Below, piece by piece: positions 48,620 to 57,477 of a stretch of 64,000 nucleotides of DNA. Source of the DNA: Psychrobacter jeotgali (GTDB lineage Bacteria; Pseudomonadota; Gammaproteobacteria; Pseudomonadales; Moraxellaceae); the NCBI RefSeq assembly GCF_904846315.1, contig NZ_CAJHAF010000001.1, positions 930,001 through 994,000 on the forward strand, in the 5' to 3' direction. Within the stretch, counting starts at the first letter, position 1, and each line of letters starts with the position of its first letter. Under the pieces are notes generated by a model. It was not told where the DNA came from, did not search any database, and was given only the letters and a program-made list of their open reading frames with translations. Position numbers and translations under genes: made by a program.

Positions 48620-49593
48620 GAGCGCCTCCCTTTTTGAGAATGCTCGGAGTGTTGAGAGTGCATAGCAGTAGTCGCTTCACTATCAAGCGGCTGACCCTGA
48701 ATCATCCTAGCTTTTTGTAGCACGGCTTGCTGCACGGCTACTTTTTGCGCCGCAGGGCTTTGCACTGTTGTGGTTATCAGTGGAGTGAGCACGCTGGCAA
48801 TCTCTTGCTGGCGCGCCTCGGACAAAAATCCAACACGTTCAGTATAAGCAACCAAGGCTTGTTGCTCATTGAGTAGTAGCGGATAAAAAAACAGTGCAGA
48901 TGCCGAATCAAAAGTAGCGGCAGCAGGGCCAGTAGCAGAAAAGTTATTAGAATGACTTTGAGTATGATGGCTTTGAATATGGTTACTTTGAGTATTATTG
49001 TTGCTTAGAGGTTTATGGCTTTGAGCATTTAAGTTTGCTGGATTCTCAGGCGTCGCAAACGACCCATAGATACTTCTATACAACTTGCTCAAGTTATCCT
49101 TTTGCTCATAAACCACCAGCGTGCCTGCAACGATATCGCCTAGGCGCTGCGAGCGCTTGGTAAACATAATAGTTAAGATACCGGCGGCAAAACCAAAGGG
49201 CAAAAAGTCCGCCACTCGTAATAAGTTACGGGTCAGCGAGGAGGTAAGAGAAATGGGCGTCCCATCATCATGACAGACGTAGATGCCCTGTCTTTTTTTA
49301 CCCGGGGTCATACCGCGGCGATACACCTCAAAATATACCGGATAGAGCCACGTAATCAAAAAATAAGCAATAGCAATGATACCCGTACCCGCCGTACCAA
49401 AAAAGGCGCTGATGCTACCGACAATGATAATAATGACCGCCCGAATAAGGAAATCAATCAACCACGCTGATAACCTTGGGGTAAGCCCCGCTGGCATCAG
49501 AGTCAGTAGCAAACCTTCAGGGGTTGGGTGCTTAGCAATATTGTCAATCTGCGCATCACTTGGTATCGTACAAGTATCATTCATTAGTTTCAT
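48616..49593 (-). CDS. RDD family membrane protein
   Basis: This 325-residue protein has an RDD domain (RLSAWLIDFLIR at about 38-49, RNLLRVADFLPF, RSQRLGDIVAGTLVV) with three to four helices, and a polar Gln/His/Asn-rich C-terminal tail. RDD proteins are thought to act as transporters or membrane anchors. It overlaps the DUF805 gene by 17 bases upstream and the SpoIIM-like gene by four bases downstream. Two ATG codons are possible (49593 and 49584), and no clear Shine-Dalgarno decides between them. Confidence 0.85.
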   Translation of the reverse strand: MKLMNDTCTIPSDAQIDNIAKHPTPEGLLLTLMPAGLTPRLSAWLIDFLIRAVIIIIVGSISAFFGTAGTGIIAIAYFLITWLYPVYFEVYRRGMTPGKKRQGIYVCHDDGTPISLTSSLTRNLLRVADFLPFGFAAGILTIMFTKRSQRLGDIVAGTLVVYEQKDNLSKLYRSIYGSFATPENPANLNAQSHKPLSNNNTQSNHIQSHHTQSHSNNFSATGPAAATFDSASALFFYPLLLNEQQALVAYTERVGFLSEARQQEIASVLTPLITTTVQSPAAQKVAVQQAVLQKARMIQGQPLDSEATTAMHSQHSEHSQKGRRS

Positions 49594-50395
49594 AGAACAA
49601 AGGCGTTTCTGCTATCGTTACAAACTCTTCATAAGTTAAAGCACTTGTCGAGAGCGGCTGTTGATTAACCACATTATCATCAGTAGTCGTAGGAGTATCC
49701 GCTGCGCTTTCAGTGGAAGACGTTACTAGGTTATCAGCAGCATCGTTTTTCGCCCTTTCAATCTGTGCTTGTGCATCATCTAGAGTAATTTGAGTTTCTA
49801 CCAGACTTTCATCTACATAGCTTGGTAGCAGGCTTGGCAATAAAAGCGAGCCTAGAATGCCCAGTACAAAGAAAATAGGAATGAGCATTGCCAGCCAAAA
49901 CTGACCTTTGGTATAAGGGGCTGGCGGCAGCCCAAATCTATTAATACCCTCATCACCACGCGCAAAAATCAAGTATAGATAAAACAGTAAATTAACCAAA
50001 GGGATAAAGGTGATTAGTATCAGCCAGCCCGACTTGTCCAAATCATGCAAGCGCCTACGCGGTAATAAAATAGAGGTGTAGATAGACATAGGAATAATAA
50101 CGATATAGACCAGTAGCAGCGATGAGCTATTCACGCTATTACCAAATACGCCACTCAAAGCCATCAGGATAAATACTATTACAAAAGCCAGCAATCCCCA
50201 AATCATACTAATAGCTAAGTATTGAATACGCCCTACTCGGCCTTCTAAGGAGTACCAACGGCTGCTATTGTAGTGGTTATTATTGAGCTGGTCGGCTGAA
50301 AATACAGTGGTGGTTGGAGCGGAGTAATAGTTAGAAGGGTCTGAATGATTTAGTTCAATAGGATTATTTTGCTTCTTTTTTAAGAAATCTTTCAT
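49577..50395 (-). CDS. DUF805 family membrane protein
   Basis: This 272-residue protein has the DUF805 signature: RWYSLEGRVGRIQYLAIS, three to four hydrophobic helices, and LPRRRLHDLDKSGWL. It is inner-membrane with a Ser/Thr/Asp-rich tail. An in-frame TTG at 50410 is less likely than the ATG at 50395. It overlaps the RDD start by 17 bases, consistent with coupling. Confidence 0.82.
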   Translation of the reverse strand: MKDFLKKKQNNPIELNHSDPSNYYSAPTTTVFSADQLNNNHYNSSRWYSLEGRVGRIQYLAISMIWGLLAFVIVFILMALSGVFGNSVNSSSLLLVYIVIIPMSIYTSILLPRRRLHDLDKSGWLILITFIPLVNLLFYLYLIFARGDEGINRFGLPPAPYTKGQFWLAMLIPIFFVLGILGSLLLPSLLPSYVDESLVETQITLDDAQAQIERAKNDAADNLVTSSTESAADTPTTTDDNVVNQQPLSTSALTYEEFVTIAETPLFYETNE

Positions 50396-50457
50396 ATATA
50401 TACCAGACAATTGTTTTTCGCATTGCGATTATAACGGACTTTTATTAAAAAATATCG

Positions 50458-51360
50458 TTATTCTCGATATAAAGTACTTTGCGACTCTTGTTTAAAGTCT
50501 TCAATACTGATACCGATAGTTTGGTCTTTCTCCTTGTCAGGAGTTGTTGGCGCTTCTAGGTTTTGATCAGGGTTGGCGTTTTCTACTACTTCATTTTCGA
50601 TTACAGCTCCTTCCTTTTTTATTATAGTTCCCGTCGTATCCTCTATATCTAAATGGTTGTCTGATATTGTTAGCTCCAACTTTGCTACTGAATCTAATAC
50701 TGTTGATGCTATCGCCGCTGACTCATCAGTGCTAACCGTATCGCTATCAGCTGGCGGGTTGACCTTCTCTTCTTTAAGTGCTGGTTCAGTATTAATTATT
50801 GGAACCTCAGTAGCCGAGTTATTTAAATAAGAGAACTTACCACTAGCTATTACCACCATAATGGCACCGGTGAATAAAACCAAAACGATACTGCTAATAA
50901 TTAAATTTTTACGACTGATAATATTAAACTTACTCTTCTGTTTATCTTGCTTTGCAGCGAATAAATCTACTTCTGATGGTGATTGTGATACCCCACTGGC
51001 ATTTATAGAGGGATTACTTTCACCTTGATAGCCAATATCGATATCTGTCGATAAGCTGTTATCCTCTGTTATATCATTTATCGCATTTTGCTCTATAGAA
51101 TCATTTTCGCCTTGATCTGTATCTTGGTTTTTTAAGTCTTGATCTGAGGTTTTGGAGTAATCCCAAATAGGCAATCCTTCTAGATTTAGGCTTTTGTCCT
51201 TGGCGGGGTGTCTGCTTTTTTCTTTATGGCCTATAGCTTCGACGCGCTCAACAAAGCGCTCATAGATTTTATTACTACTTTTCATTCTACGGGTTTTATT
51301 ACGAGTAGACTTTATTTGATCGGATATGGAATCAACATTATGGTCATTTGAGTCTTTCAT
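50458..51360 (-). CDS. Single-span membrane protein, function unknown
   Basis: This 300-residue protein is not recognised as a family. One hydrophobic helix (NLIISSIVLVLFTGAIMVVI, about residues 153-172) separates a charged N-terminal half, with a basic start and an acidic middle, from an acidic Ser/Thr/Val-rich C-terminal half. Composition suggests a disordered, anchored protein. It is the first gene of the minus-strand cluster that continues into DUF805, 62 bp on, so it may belong to the same complex. Confidence 0.68.
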   Translation of the reverse strand: MKDSNDHNVDSISDQIKSTRNKTRRMKSSNKIYERFVERVEAIGHKEKSRHPAKDKSLNLEGLPIWDYSKTSDQDLKNQDTDQGENDSIEQNAINDITEDNSLSTDIDIGYQGESNPSINASGVSQSPSEVDLFAAKQDKQKSKFNIISRKNLIISSIVLVLFTGAIMVVIASGKFSYLNNSATEVPIINTEPALKEEKVNPPADSDTVSTDESAAIASTVLDSVAKLELTISDNHLDIEDTTGTIIKKEGAVIENEVVENANPDQNLEAPTTPDKEKDQTIGISIEDFKQESQSTLYRE

Positions 51361-51624
51361 AGGCTGCCAAATCAGTTTTATGAATAATCTTAAACACTCG
51401 TTAAGGTTACGTTATGCTACTTTATATTACTATTTTGTAACTATATATGATACCTCCTTATAAATCGACTGCTATCTATAGTATTAGGCGGCTTAATAAC
51501 TCATAAACTGATTAAAATCTGATTAATTAAATACAGCTCACAAAGGCGTGAGACAACTAGCTATAATAAAATACCAGCGATAAAGCCCTTATCGAAAATT
51601 GGATATAAAGTTGGAATAAAAATT

Positions 51625-52626
51625 ATGGACCTAAAGCAGCTCAATGCTTTTGTTGCGGTCGCTGATTTACAAAGCTTCAGTGCTGCCGCCAAGATAACCG
51701 GACTATCGCAGCCTAGTCTTAGTCGGTTACTTAAGCAGCTGGAAACTGATATGAATGTAGCGCTGATCGATCGTTATCATCGCCCATTACAACTGACTGA
51801 AGCCGGCTTATTCTTTTATGACAAAGTTCGGGCGTTACTGATAGAGCTTGATACCATTACTAACATGACCAAGCGTATGTCTGCGCCCAGTAGTGCGCTT
51901 AATATTGGTTTTGTACCCTCGGTCCTTTATGGATTATTGCCGGAGATTATCGCCGACTTTAAACACAGCGCGCATCAGGGCGCTAATGAAGCTGACATTG
52001 AGGTTAACCTCAAAGATATCAGCTCTTATCAGCAAATCGAAGCGCTTAAGACGGGCGAGATTGACGTAGGGTTTGGCCGCTTTGCTCATCAAGATCCATG
52101 GATACAGCAGATATTACTACGTCACGAACGTTATGTAGTGGCGCTGCCAAAGGCCCATCCCCTAGCGCAGAATGAGGAGCAACGCTTAATCGATTTGGCC
52201 AATAACCGATTAATTCTATACCATCAAACTCATCTGCCAGTATCAACTACGGCAGCTACTATCATAAAAACCCCAAATGGTATGGATAAAGATATAGATA
52301 GTACCGAGCCTGTTACTGAACCCTTGCTACATCTGTTCGCGCAGCACGGTATCACCCCACTTATGACGACTAAAGTCAGTGATTTACAAGTGGCACTGGG
52401 TCTAGTTGCAGCGGGCGAAGGCATAACTTTGGTTCCTGCCAGCCTAAAATCTATGCGTACTGAGCAGATAAGCTATCAACCCCTTATCCACGAAAATGTC
52501 ACCTCTCCTGTCTATTTGCATACGCTAAAAGACTTTATTCATCCCAAAATCCCTGACTTATTGAGATCTGTTTATCAGGTTTATGAGCAGCGGGGTATTA
52601 CTTACCGAGTTCAGCAGTTTATTTAA
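51625..52626 (+). CDS. LysR-type regulator (CatM/BenM-like) upstream of the propionate locus
   Basis: This 333-residue LTTR has a winged helix at residues 1-60 (FSAAAKITGLSQPSLSRLLK) and an effector domain from about residue 90 (LNIGFVPSVLYGLLPEII). A short insert near residues 210-235 is unusual for the family. It lies upstream of an Nramp-like gene and of prpB in the same direction. The canonical activator of prp genes is PrpR or a GntR type, so this LysR may be the local regulator, by inference only. GGAA precedes the ATG. Confidence 0.85.
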   Translation: MDLKQLNAFVAVADLQSFSAAAKITGLSQPSLSRLLKQLETDMNVALIDRYHRPLQLTEAGLFFYDKVRALLIELDTITNMTKRMSAPSSALNIGFVPSVLYGLLPEIIADFKHSAHQGANEADIEVNLKDISSYQQIEALKTGEIDVGFGRFAHQDPWIQQILLRHERYVVALPKAHPLAQNEEQRLIDLANNRLILYHQTHLPVSTTAATIIKTPNGMDKDIDSTEPVTEPLLHLFAQHGITPLMTTKVSDLQVALGLVAAGEGITLVPASLKSMRTEQISYQPLIHENVTSPVYLHTLKDFIHPKIPDLLRSVYQVYEQRGITYRVQQFI

Positions 52627-52792
52627 GTGTATCAAGCCTATAGCCAACTATTCATTGGCTGTCCTAGTAAAAATAATCATTATCGTCTCAATCTTAGGTA
52701 TGCTAAAGTCAGCGCTGCTACTTTACATTTGCTTACCTGCAGCTCATCACAAGGCCGTGTTAGCTTGCCATTAGTTAGACTTTGAGGAAGTT

Positions 52793-54067
52793 ATGAACAC
52801 ACAACAAATGAATAATCCCAGTGACGCCAGTGAGGCGAAAGAGGGCTTTAGTTGGCGAATTTTTGGTCCAGGTATTTTGATGGCGACGGCCGCTATTGGC
52901 GGCTCGCATCTTATCTCCTCAACCCAAGCTGGCGCTATTTACGGTTGGCAGTTGGCTATTATGATTATCCTTGCCAACGTTTTTAAATACCCATTTTTCC
53001 GTTTCGGAACGGACTATGTTTATGATACGGGCGAGAGTTTGATTGCCGGCTATGCCAAACGCTCAAAAGTCTATTTATGGGTTTACTTTATCTTATCCAT
53101 ACTATCAGCGGTTATTAGTACCGGTGCGGTGTCTTTGATTGCAGCGGTGATATTAGGCTTTATGTTGCCTGCTTCTATTGGCTTATCAACGATTAGTTTA
53201 TCGCTGATAATTGTGGCGGTGTGCTGGGTATTCTTGATCGCTGGTCATTATAAGCTGCTAGATGGCGTGACTAAATGGATTATGATTGCGCTAACCGTAG
53301 CCACATTAGCGGCCGTCATTATTGCGGCTGGCAAGCCTACTGTTGTGACCGCAGACTTTGTCGCTACCTCCCCTTGGAATTTAGCGACTTTAGGGTTTAT
53401 TGTGGCGCTAATGGGCTGGATGCCAGCGCCACTTGAGTTTGCAGCGATTACCTCTATGTGGACGTCTGCCAAGCGAAAAGCGGATCATACCACTCACCGC
53501 CAAGGCCTACTTGATTTCAATGTGGGTTATTCAGTCTCTGCTATTTTGGCTTTATTTTTCTTAGCATTGGGTGTTTTTGTTCAATATGGCTCCGGTCAGG
53601 AAATCGAAACCGCTGGCGGCGCCTACATCGGTCAGCTTATCAGTATGTATACCAATACTATTGGCGAATGGTCTAGATTGCTGGTAGCCTTCGTGGCCTT
53701 TATGTGCATGTTTGGCACCACCATCACTTGCGCCGACGGTTATGGGCGTGCCAATGCAGAATGCTGGCGCCTAATTAAGGGCGAAAGTGAGATTAACAAA
53801 AAACAAGTCGCCTTTTGGACCAGCTATGCTATCGGCGGCGGGCTCATTATTATTATCTTCTTCACCGGCCAGCTAGGCGCCATGCTCAAGTTCGCTATGA
53901 TATCAGCCTTTGTTTCTGCGCCTATCTTTGGTTGGTTGAATTATACTTTGGTCAAAGGTCATCAAAAGATATCAGCCGGTATGAACGCCCTATCGATTGC
54001 TGGATTAATATTCCTGACCCTTTTTGCCTTATTATTTTTAGCCAATCTTGCGGGTTTCTTTGGTTAA
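52793..54067 (+). CDS. Nramp-fold membrane transporter lacking metal-binding motifs
   Basis: This 424-residue protein has about eleven helices in the Nramp (APC superfamily) pattern, with GPGILMATAAIGG in helix 1 (about 25-37) and ALMGWMPAPLEF in helix 6 (about 205-216). True Nramp metal importers carry DPGN in helix 1 and MPH in helix 6. Here those positions read IGGSH and MPAPLEF, so the metal ligands are missing. The substrate is therefore unlikely to be Mn or Fe by the usual site. It lies between a LysR gene and prpB, suggesting an organic-acid or cofactor substrate for the methylcitrate pathway. GAGGAA precedes the ATG, and a terminator follows. Confidence 0.85.
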   Translation: MNTQQMNNPSDASEAKEGFSWRIFGPGILMATAAIGGSHLISSTQAGAIYGWQLAIMIILANVFKYPFFRFGTDYVYDTGESLIAGYAKRSKVYLWVYFILSILSAVISTGAVSLIAAVILGFMLPASIGLSTISLSLIIVAVCWVFLIAGHYKLLDGVTKWIMIALTVATLAAVIIAAGKPTVVTADFVATSPWNLATLGFIVALMGWMPAPLEFAAITSMWTSAKRKADHTTHRQGLLDFNVGYSVSAILALFFLALGVFVQYGSGQEIETAGGAYIGQLISMYTNTIGEWSRLLVAFVAFMCMFGTTITCADGYGRANAECWRLIKGESEINKKQVAFWTSYAIGGGLIIIIFFTGQLGAMLKFAMISAFVSAPIFGWLNYTLVKGHQKISAGMNALSIAGLIFLTLFALLFLANLAGFFG

Positions 54068-54469
54068 ATAAATAGTACGAAGCGCTCGATTAAATATTGA
54101 TAAATCAGACCCTTTTAGCTTAGCTATTAGGGTTTTTTATTAGATATGAAATATAAGCCAGAATTACAAATGAAAGCCTGTATAGAGGCAAGATGAAATA
54201 TATGTAACTAAATGTAAAAACTATCAGCCACTAAGGTTTTGGTTTCCATCATTTTGAATAATGAGAATGGTAAATTACTAATTAATAGATAACACTATTT
54301 ATTATATGAATATTATTAATTTAAATTAAAATTATTTTTAAAACATCTTAACTATAGAGATAATAACCCCTTCCAAATTGAGGAGATTGCGTATATTCTA
54401 AGTCAATAAGGATTGTATCGAAATCCAAGTTTTCCCCCTATGACCTACCCTTTATGCAAGGATTCTCAC
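54068..54469. other. AT-rich region upstream of prpB
   Basis: This is 402 bp without a gene. It contains the Nramp-gene terminator at 54109-54138 and then a very AT-rich block (about 54240-54360) where the prp promoter is likely. No clean -35/-10 pair or operator is visible by eye. Confidence 0.5.
54109..54138 (+). terminator. Terminator of the Nramp-like gene
   Basis: ACCCTTTTAGCT and AGCTATTAGGGT form an imperfect stem with two mismatches, followed by six T. It partly separates the transporter from prpB. Confidence 0.6.
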
Positions 54470-55360
54470 ATGAGCTCATCAGCTGGCGCGCGCTTTCGCA
54501 GTGCAATGAAACAAAAAAATGATAATAATCAACCGCTACAAATCGTCGGCACTATTAATGCTTACACGGCGATGATGGCGACTCAAGTCGGTCATCAAGC
54601 TTTGTACCTCTCGGGTGCTGGAGTAGCCAATGCCTCTTTTGGTCTACCCGATCTAGGTATGACTAGCCTTGATAACGTCTTAGAAGATGCCCGCCGTATT
54701 ACTGACGCAGTTGAAACGCCTTTATTAGTGGATATCGATACCGGCTTTGGTGGCGCTTTTAATATCGCCCAGACCATTAGAAAAATGGAAAAAGCGGGTG
54801 TTGCTGCTGTGCATATCGAAGACCAAGTGGCGCAAAAGCGCTGTGGTCATCGCCCTAATAAAGAAATTGTTAGTATCTCCGAGATGGTAGATCGCCTAAA
54901 AGCCGCCCTAGATGCCAAAACTGATCCTGACTTTGTAGTTATGGCGCGTACGGACGCTCTATCTGTCGAAGGCCTTGACGCTGCGGTTGAACGCGCAGTT
55001 GCTTTTCAAGAAGCCGGCGCCGATATGATCTTCGCTGAAGCATTGACTGATATTAAGATGTATCGTAAATTTACCGATGTGCTCGATATTCCGGTACTAG
55101 CAAACATGACCGAATTTGGTCAAACTGACCTTTATACTACTGAGCAGTTATACGGTGTAGGCGTTGATATGGTGCTCTATCCTCTATCCGCCTTCCGTGC
55201 CATGAATAAAGCGGCGCTCAACGTTTATCAGCATATCTTAGATGATGGCACCCAAGAGAATGTCGTTGACACTATGCAAACCCGTATGGAGTTGTATGAC
55301 TTCTTAAACTATCATGAGTTTGAGCAAACGCTCGATAAACTTTTTGCTGACAATAAGTAA
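54470..55360 (+). CDS. prpB: 2-methylisocitrate lyase PrpB
   Basis: This enzyme cleaves 2-methylisocitrate to pyruvate and succinate, the last step of the methylcitrate cycle. It is a 296-residue isocitrate-lyase-family barrel with the catalytic loop KRCGH (about 123-127) and DIDTGFGG metal-binding aspartates. The frame opens at 54413, but AAGGA seven bases ahead selects the ATG at 54470. It is the first of the prpB, lipoprotein, prpC, acnD series. Confidence 0.95.
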   Translation: MSSSAGARFRSAMKQKNDNNQPLQIVGTINAYTAMMATQVGHQALYLSGAGVANASFGLPDLGMTSLDNVLEDARRITDAVETPLLVDIDTGFGGAFNIAQTIRKMEKAGVAAVHIEDQVAQKRCGHRPNKEIVSISEMVDRLKAALDAKTDPDFVVMARTDALSVEGLDAAVERAVAFQEAGADMIFAEALTDIKMYRKFTDVLDIPVLANMTEFGQTDLYTTEQLYGVGVDMVLYPLSAFRAMNKAALNVYQHILDDGTQENVVDTMQTRMELYDFLNYHEFEQTLDKLFADNK

Positions 55361-55407
55361 AAAGCAAACAGCTCTCTTTGCCTCTTTACTTTATTTTTAG
55401 GATATTT

Positions 55408-55998
55408 ATGTCGGTTTTATCCAAAGCTGTTTTATCAAAAGTATCAACTCTGCCACTCTCATTGCTTGGCAGCATGCTAGGCGTAGTCATACTGATGAGC
55501 GGCTGTGAGCAGAATAGCAGCCGTGGAGCAGAAGATTTAGTGATTACCGACATCGCATTAGAGGGCTTAAATGATGCTTTTTTTACCCCACTTATTAATA
55601 GTAGCAGCTTAAGTGATGAGCAAAAATCTTGTCTTGAAGCACGAGATAAGAATTTGGGTCGTGCCGAGCTACAAAGTTTTTATAGAGAGCAGTTCTCTGA
55701 GGACGAGATACAAGAGCTGGAGGATTTTTATACCTCTGATGCTGGCGAAAAAATGCTAGATTATAGCAATCAGCAAATACTTATTATGAGCGGAGAAAAG
55801 GTATCTAGAGCGGTATCTGCTCCCACCAAAGAACAGCAAGCTCAAATACAAGCATTTATGAAATCACCAGTTGCTATAAAGTATATACAATTGACCAGTG
55901 CTGAAGGTGAAGGCAGTACCATGGGAGCACTGATAGCACCTATGAATGCTGAATTTGAGCGCTGTAATATAGATTTAGATATGTCCGAATTCGTATAG
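55408..55998 (+). CDS. DUF2059-like lipoprotein within the prp series
   Basis: This 196-residue protein has a signal peptide with lipobox MSGC (Cys33) and a DUF2059-like helical segment (FYREQFSEDEIQELEDFYTS followed by DAGEKML). It should be an envelope lipoprotein. Function is unknown. It lies between prpB and prpC, 47 bp after prpB and 82 bp before prpC, in an order that normally has these two side by side. The ATG at 55408 is preferred over 55378 because AGGA precedes it and it starts the signal sequence. Confidence 0.75.
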   Translation: MSVLSKAVLSKVSTLPLSLLGSMLGVVILMSGCEQNSSRGAEDLVITDIALEGLNDAFFTPLINSSSLSDEQKSCLEARDKNLGRAELQSFYREQFSEDEIQELEDFYTSDAGEKMLDYSNQQILIMSGEKVSRAVSAPTKEQQAQIQAFMKSPVAIKYIQLTSAEGEGSTMGALIAPMNAEFERCNIDLDMSEFV

Positions 55999-56080
55999 TT
56001 TTATCTAAATTGTTCATTAATAGTGCTTTGTTAATGAATAACAACGTTACCACCACGCTACCAACAAAAGGAATTTAATC

Positions 56081-57208
56081 ATGGCAGCAAAGAAAGAACT
56101 CTCAGGCGCAGGACTACGTGGTCAGGTCGCAGGCAAAACCTCACTTTCAACCGTTGGCAAATCAGGCTCAGGTCTGACTTATCGCGGCTATGATGTCAAA
56201 GATTTGGCTGAGCACTGTGTCTTTGAAGAAGTGGCTTACTTGCTACTTTATGGCAATTTGCCGACCCAAAGCGAGCTTGATACCTATCAAGCCAAACTCA
56301 AAAAACTACGCGGTCTGCCGCAGCCTCTAAAAGACGTCCTTGAGCGTATCCCTGCTGATGCTCATCCTATGGATGTCCTGCGTACTGGTTGCTCAATGCT
56401 CGGTAACCTTGAAATGGAAACCGACTTTGATCAGCAAAATGACAAGACTGATCGTATGCTGGCAGTATTCCCCTCGATCATCAACTACTGGTATCGCTTT
56501 AGCCATGATAACGTACGCATCGAAACCGAAACCGATGATGACACTATCGGCGGTCATTTCTTGCATCTGCTCAAAGGTGAAAAACCAAACGAGCTGCACG
56601 AAAGAGTAATGAACGTCTCGCTTATCTTATACGCTGAGCACGAGTTTAACGCCTCAACTTTTACCGCGCGTGTTTGCGCATCGACCCTATCAGACATTCA
56701 CTCTTGTATCACTGGTGCCATCGGCTCACTACGCGGTCACTTGCATGGCGGCGCTAACGAAGCAGCGATGGATATGATTGAAGGCTTTAGCTCGACTGAC
56801 GAAGCTGAAAAAGAGATGATGGCAATGCTTGAGCGTAAAGACAAAATCATGGGCTTTGGTCATGCTATTTATAGCGAATCTGATCCACGTAACGTCATCA
56901 TTAAAGAATGGGCTGAAAAGCTTGCCGACGATGTTGGTGATACCGTGTTATATCCAGTATCAGTACGCTGTGAAGAAGTCATGTGGCGCGAGAAGAAGCT
57001 GTTCTGTAACGCAGACTTTTTCCATGCTTCAGCCTATCATTTTATGGGCATTCCAACCAAGCTGTTTACGCCGATTTTCGTCTGCTCACGTCTAACCGGC
57101 TGGGCGGCGCACGTCTTTGAGCAGCGCGCTAATAACCGTATTATTCGCCCAAGTGCGGAGTACATCGGTGAAGAGCCAAGAGACGTACCTGCTATTGCAG
57201 ATCGTTAA
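56081..57208 (+). CDS. prpC: 2-methylcitrate synthase PrpC
   Basis: This enzyme condenses propionyl-CoA with oxaloacetate. It is a 375-residue citrate-synthase-family enzyme with the short-form start GLRGQVAGKTSLSTVGKSG, the catalytic-histidine regions GHLHGGANEAA and GFGHAIY, and the late SRLTGWAAHVFEQ. AAAAGGA precedes the ATG. PrpB, AcnD and PrpF genes surround it. A REP-like palindrome separates it from acnD. Confidence 0.95.
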   Translation: MAAKKELSGAGLRGQVAGKTSLSTVGKSGSGLTYRGYDVKDLAEHCVFEEVAYLLLYGNLPTQSELDTYQAKLKKLRGLPQPLKDVLERIPADAHPMDVLRTGCSMLGNLEMETDFDQQNDKTDRMLAVFPSIINYWYRFSHDNVRIETETDDDTIGGHFLHLLKGEKPNELHERVMNVSLILYAEHEFNASTFTARVCASTLSDIHSCITGAIGSLRGHLHGGANEAAMDMIEGFSSTDEAEKEMMAMLERKDKIMGFGHAIYSESDPRNVIIKEWAEKLADDVGDTVLYPVSVRCEEVMWREKKLFCNADFFHASAYHFMGIPTKLFTPIFVCSRLTGWAAHVFEQRANNRIIRPSAEYIGEEPRDVPAIADR

Positions 57209-57224
57209 TTTTTGATATAAAGAT

Positions 57225-57294
57225 TGTAGGGTGTGCCTTGCGCACCAATTATTGGATATAACTTCCTTAATGGTGCTGCTTGTCGCACCCTGCA
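57225..57294. repeat. REP-like palindrome (GTAGGGTGCGC type), copy 2
   Basis: TGTAGGGTG ... GCGCACC at the left and GGTGCTGCTTGTCGCACCC at the right form imperfect inverted halves. It is related to the element at 38071-38136. It lies between prpC and acnD, inside the prp series. Confidence 0.55.
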
Positions 57295-57477
57295 CTTCTA
57301 TTTATTTCGTGAATCCCTTTTATTGAATCATGTTTATTTAGCAAAGCCTATTGCTAAGGATAAGTTTTGCTAAGTAAATGATTTTTATGACTTTAATTTA
57401 ACCAAATATGTTTAAAGTTATATAACCGTTTTATTTTCAACTCACTATACCACTTTATTTATAAAGGAAAGCACGCC

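Noticed and set aside
52583..52774. Small ORF between the LysR and Nramp genes
   Set aside because: It overlaps the LysR 3' end, lacks a Shine-Dalgarno and resembles no protein.
52793..54067. Standard manganese/iron Nramp (MntH)
   Set aside because: The DPGN and MPH metal-binding motifs are absent, so the usual name is not justified.
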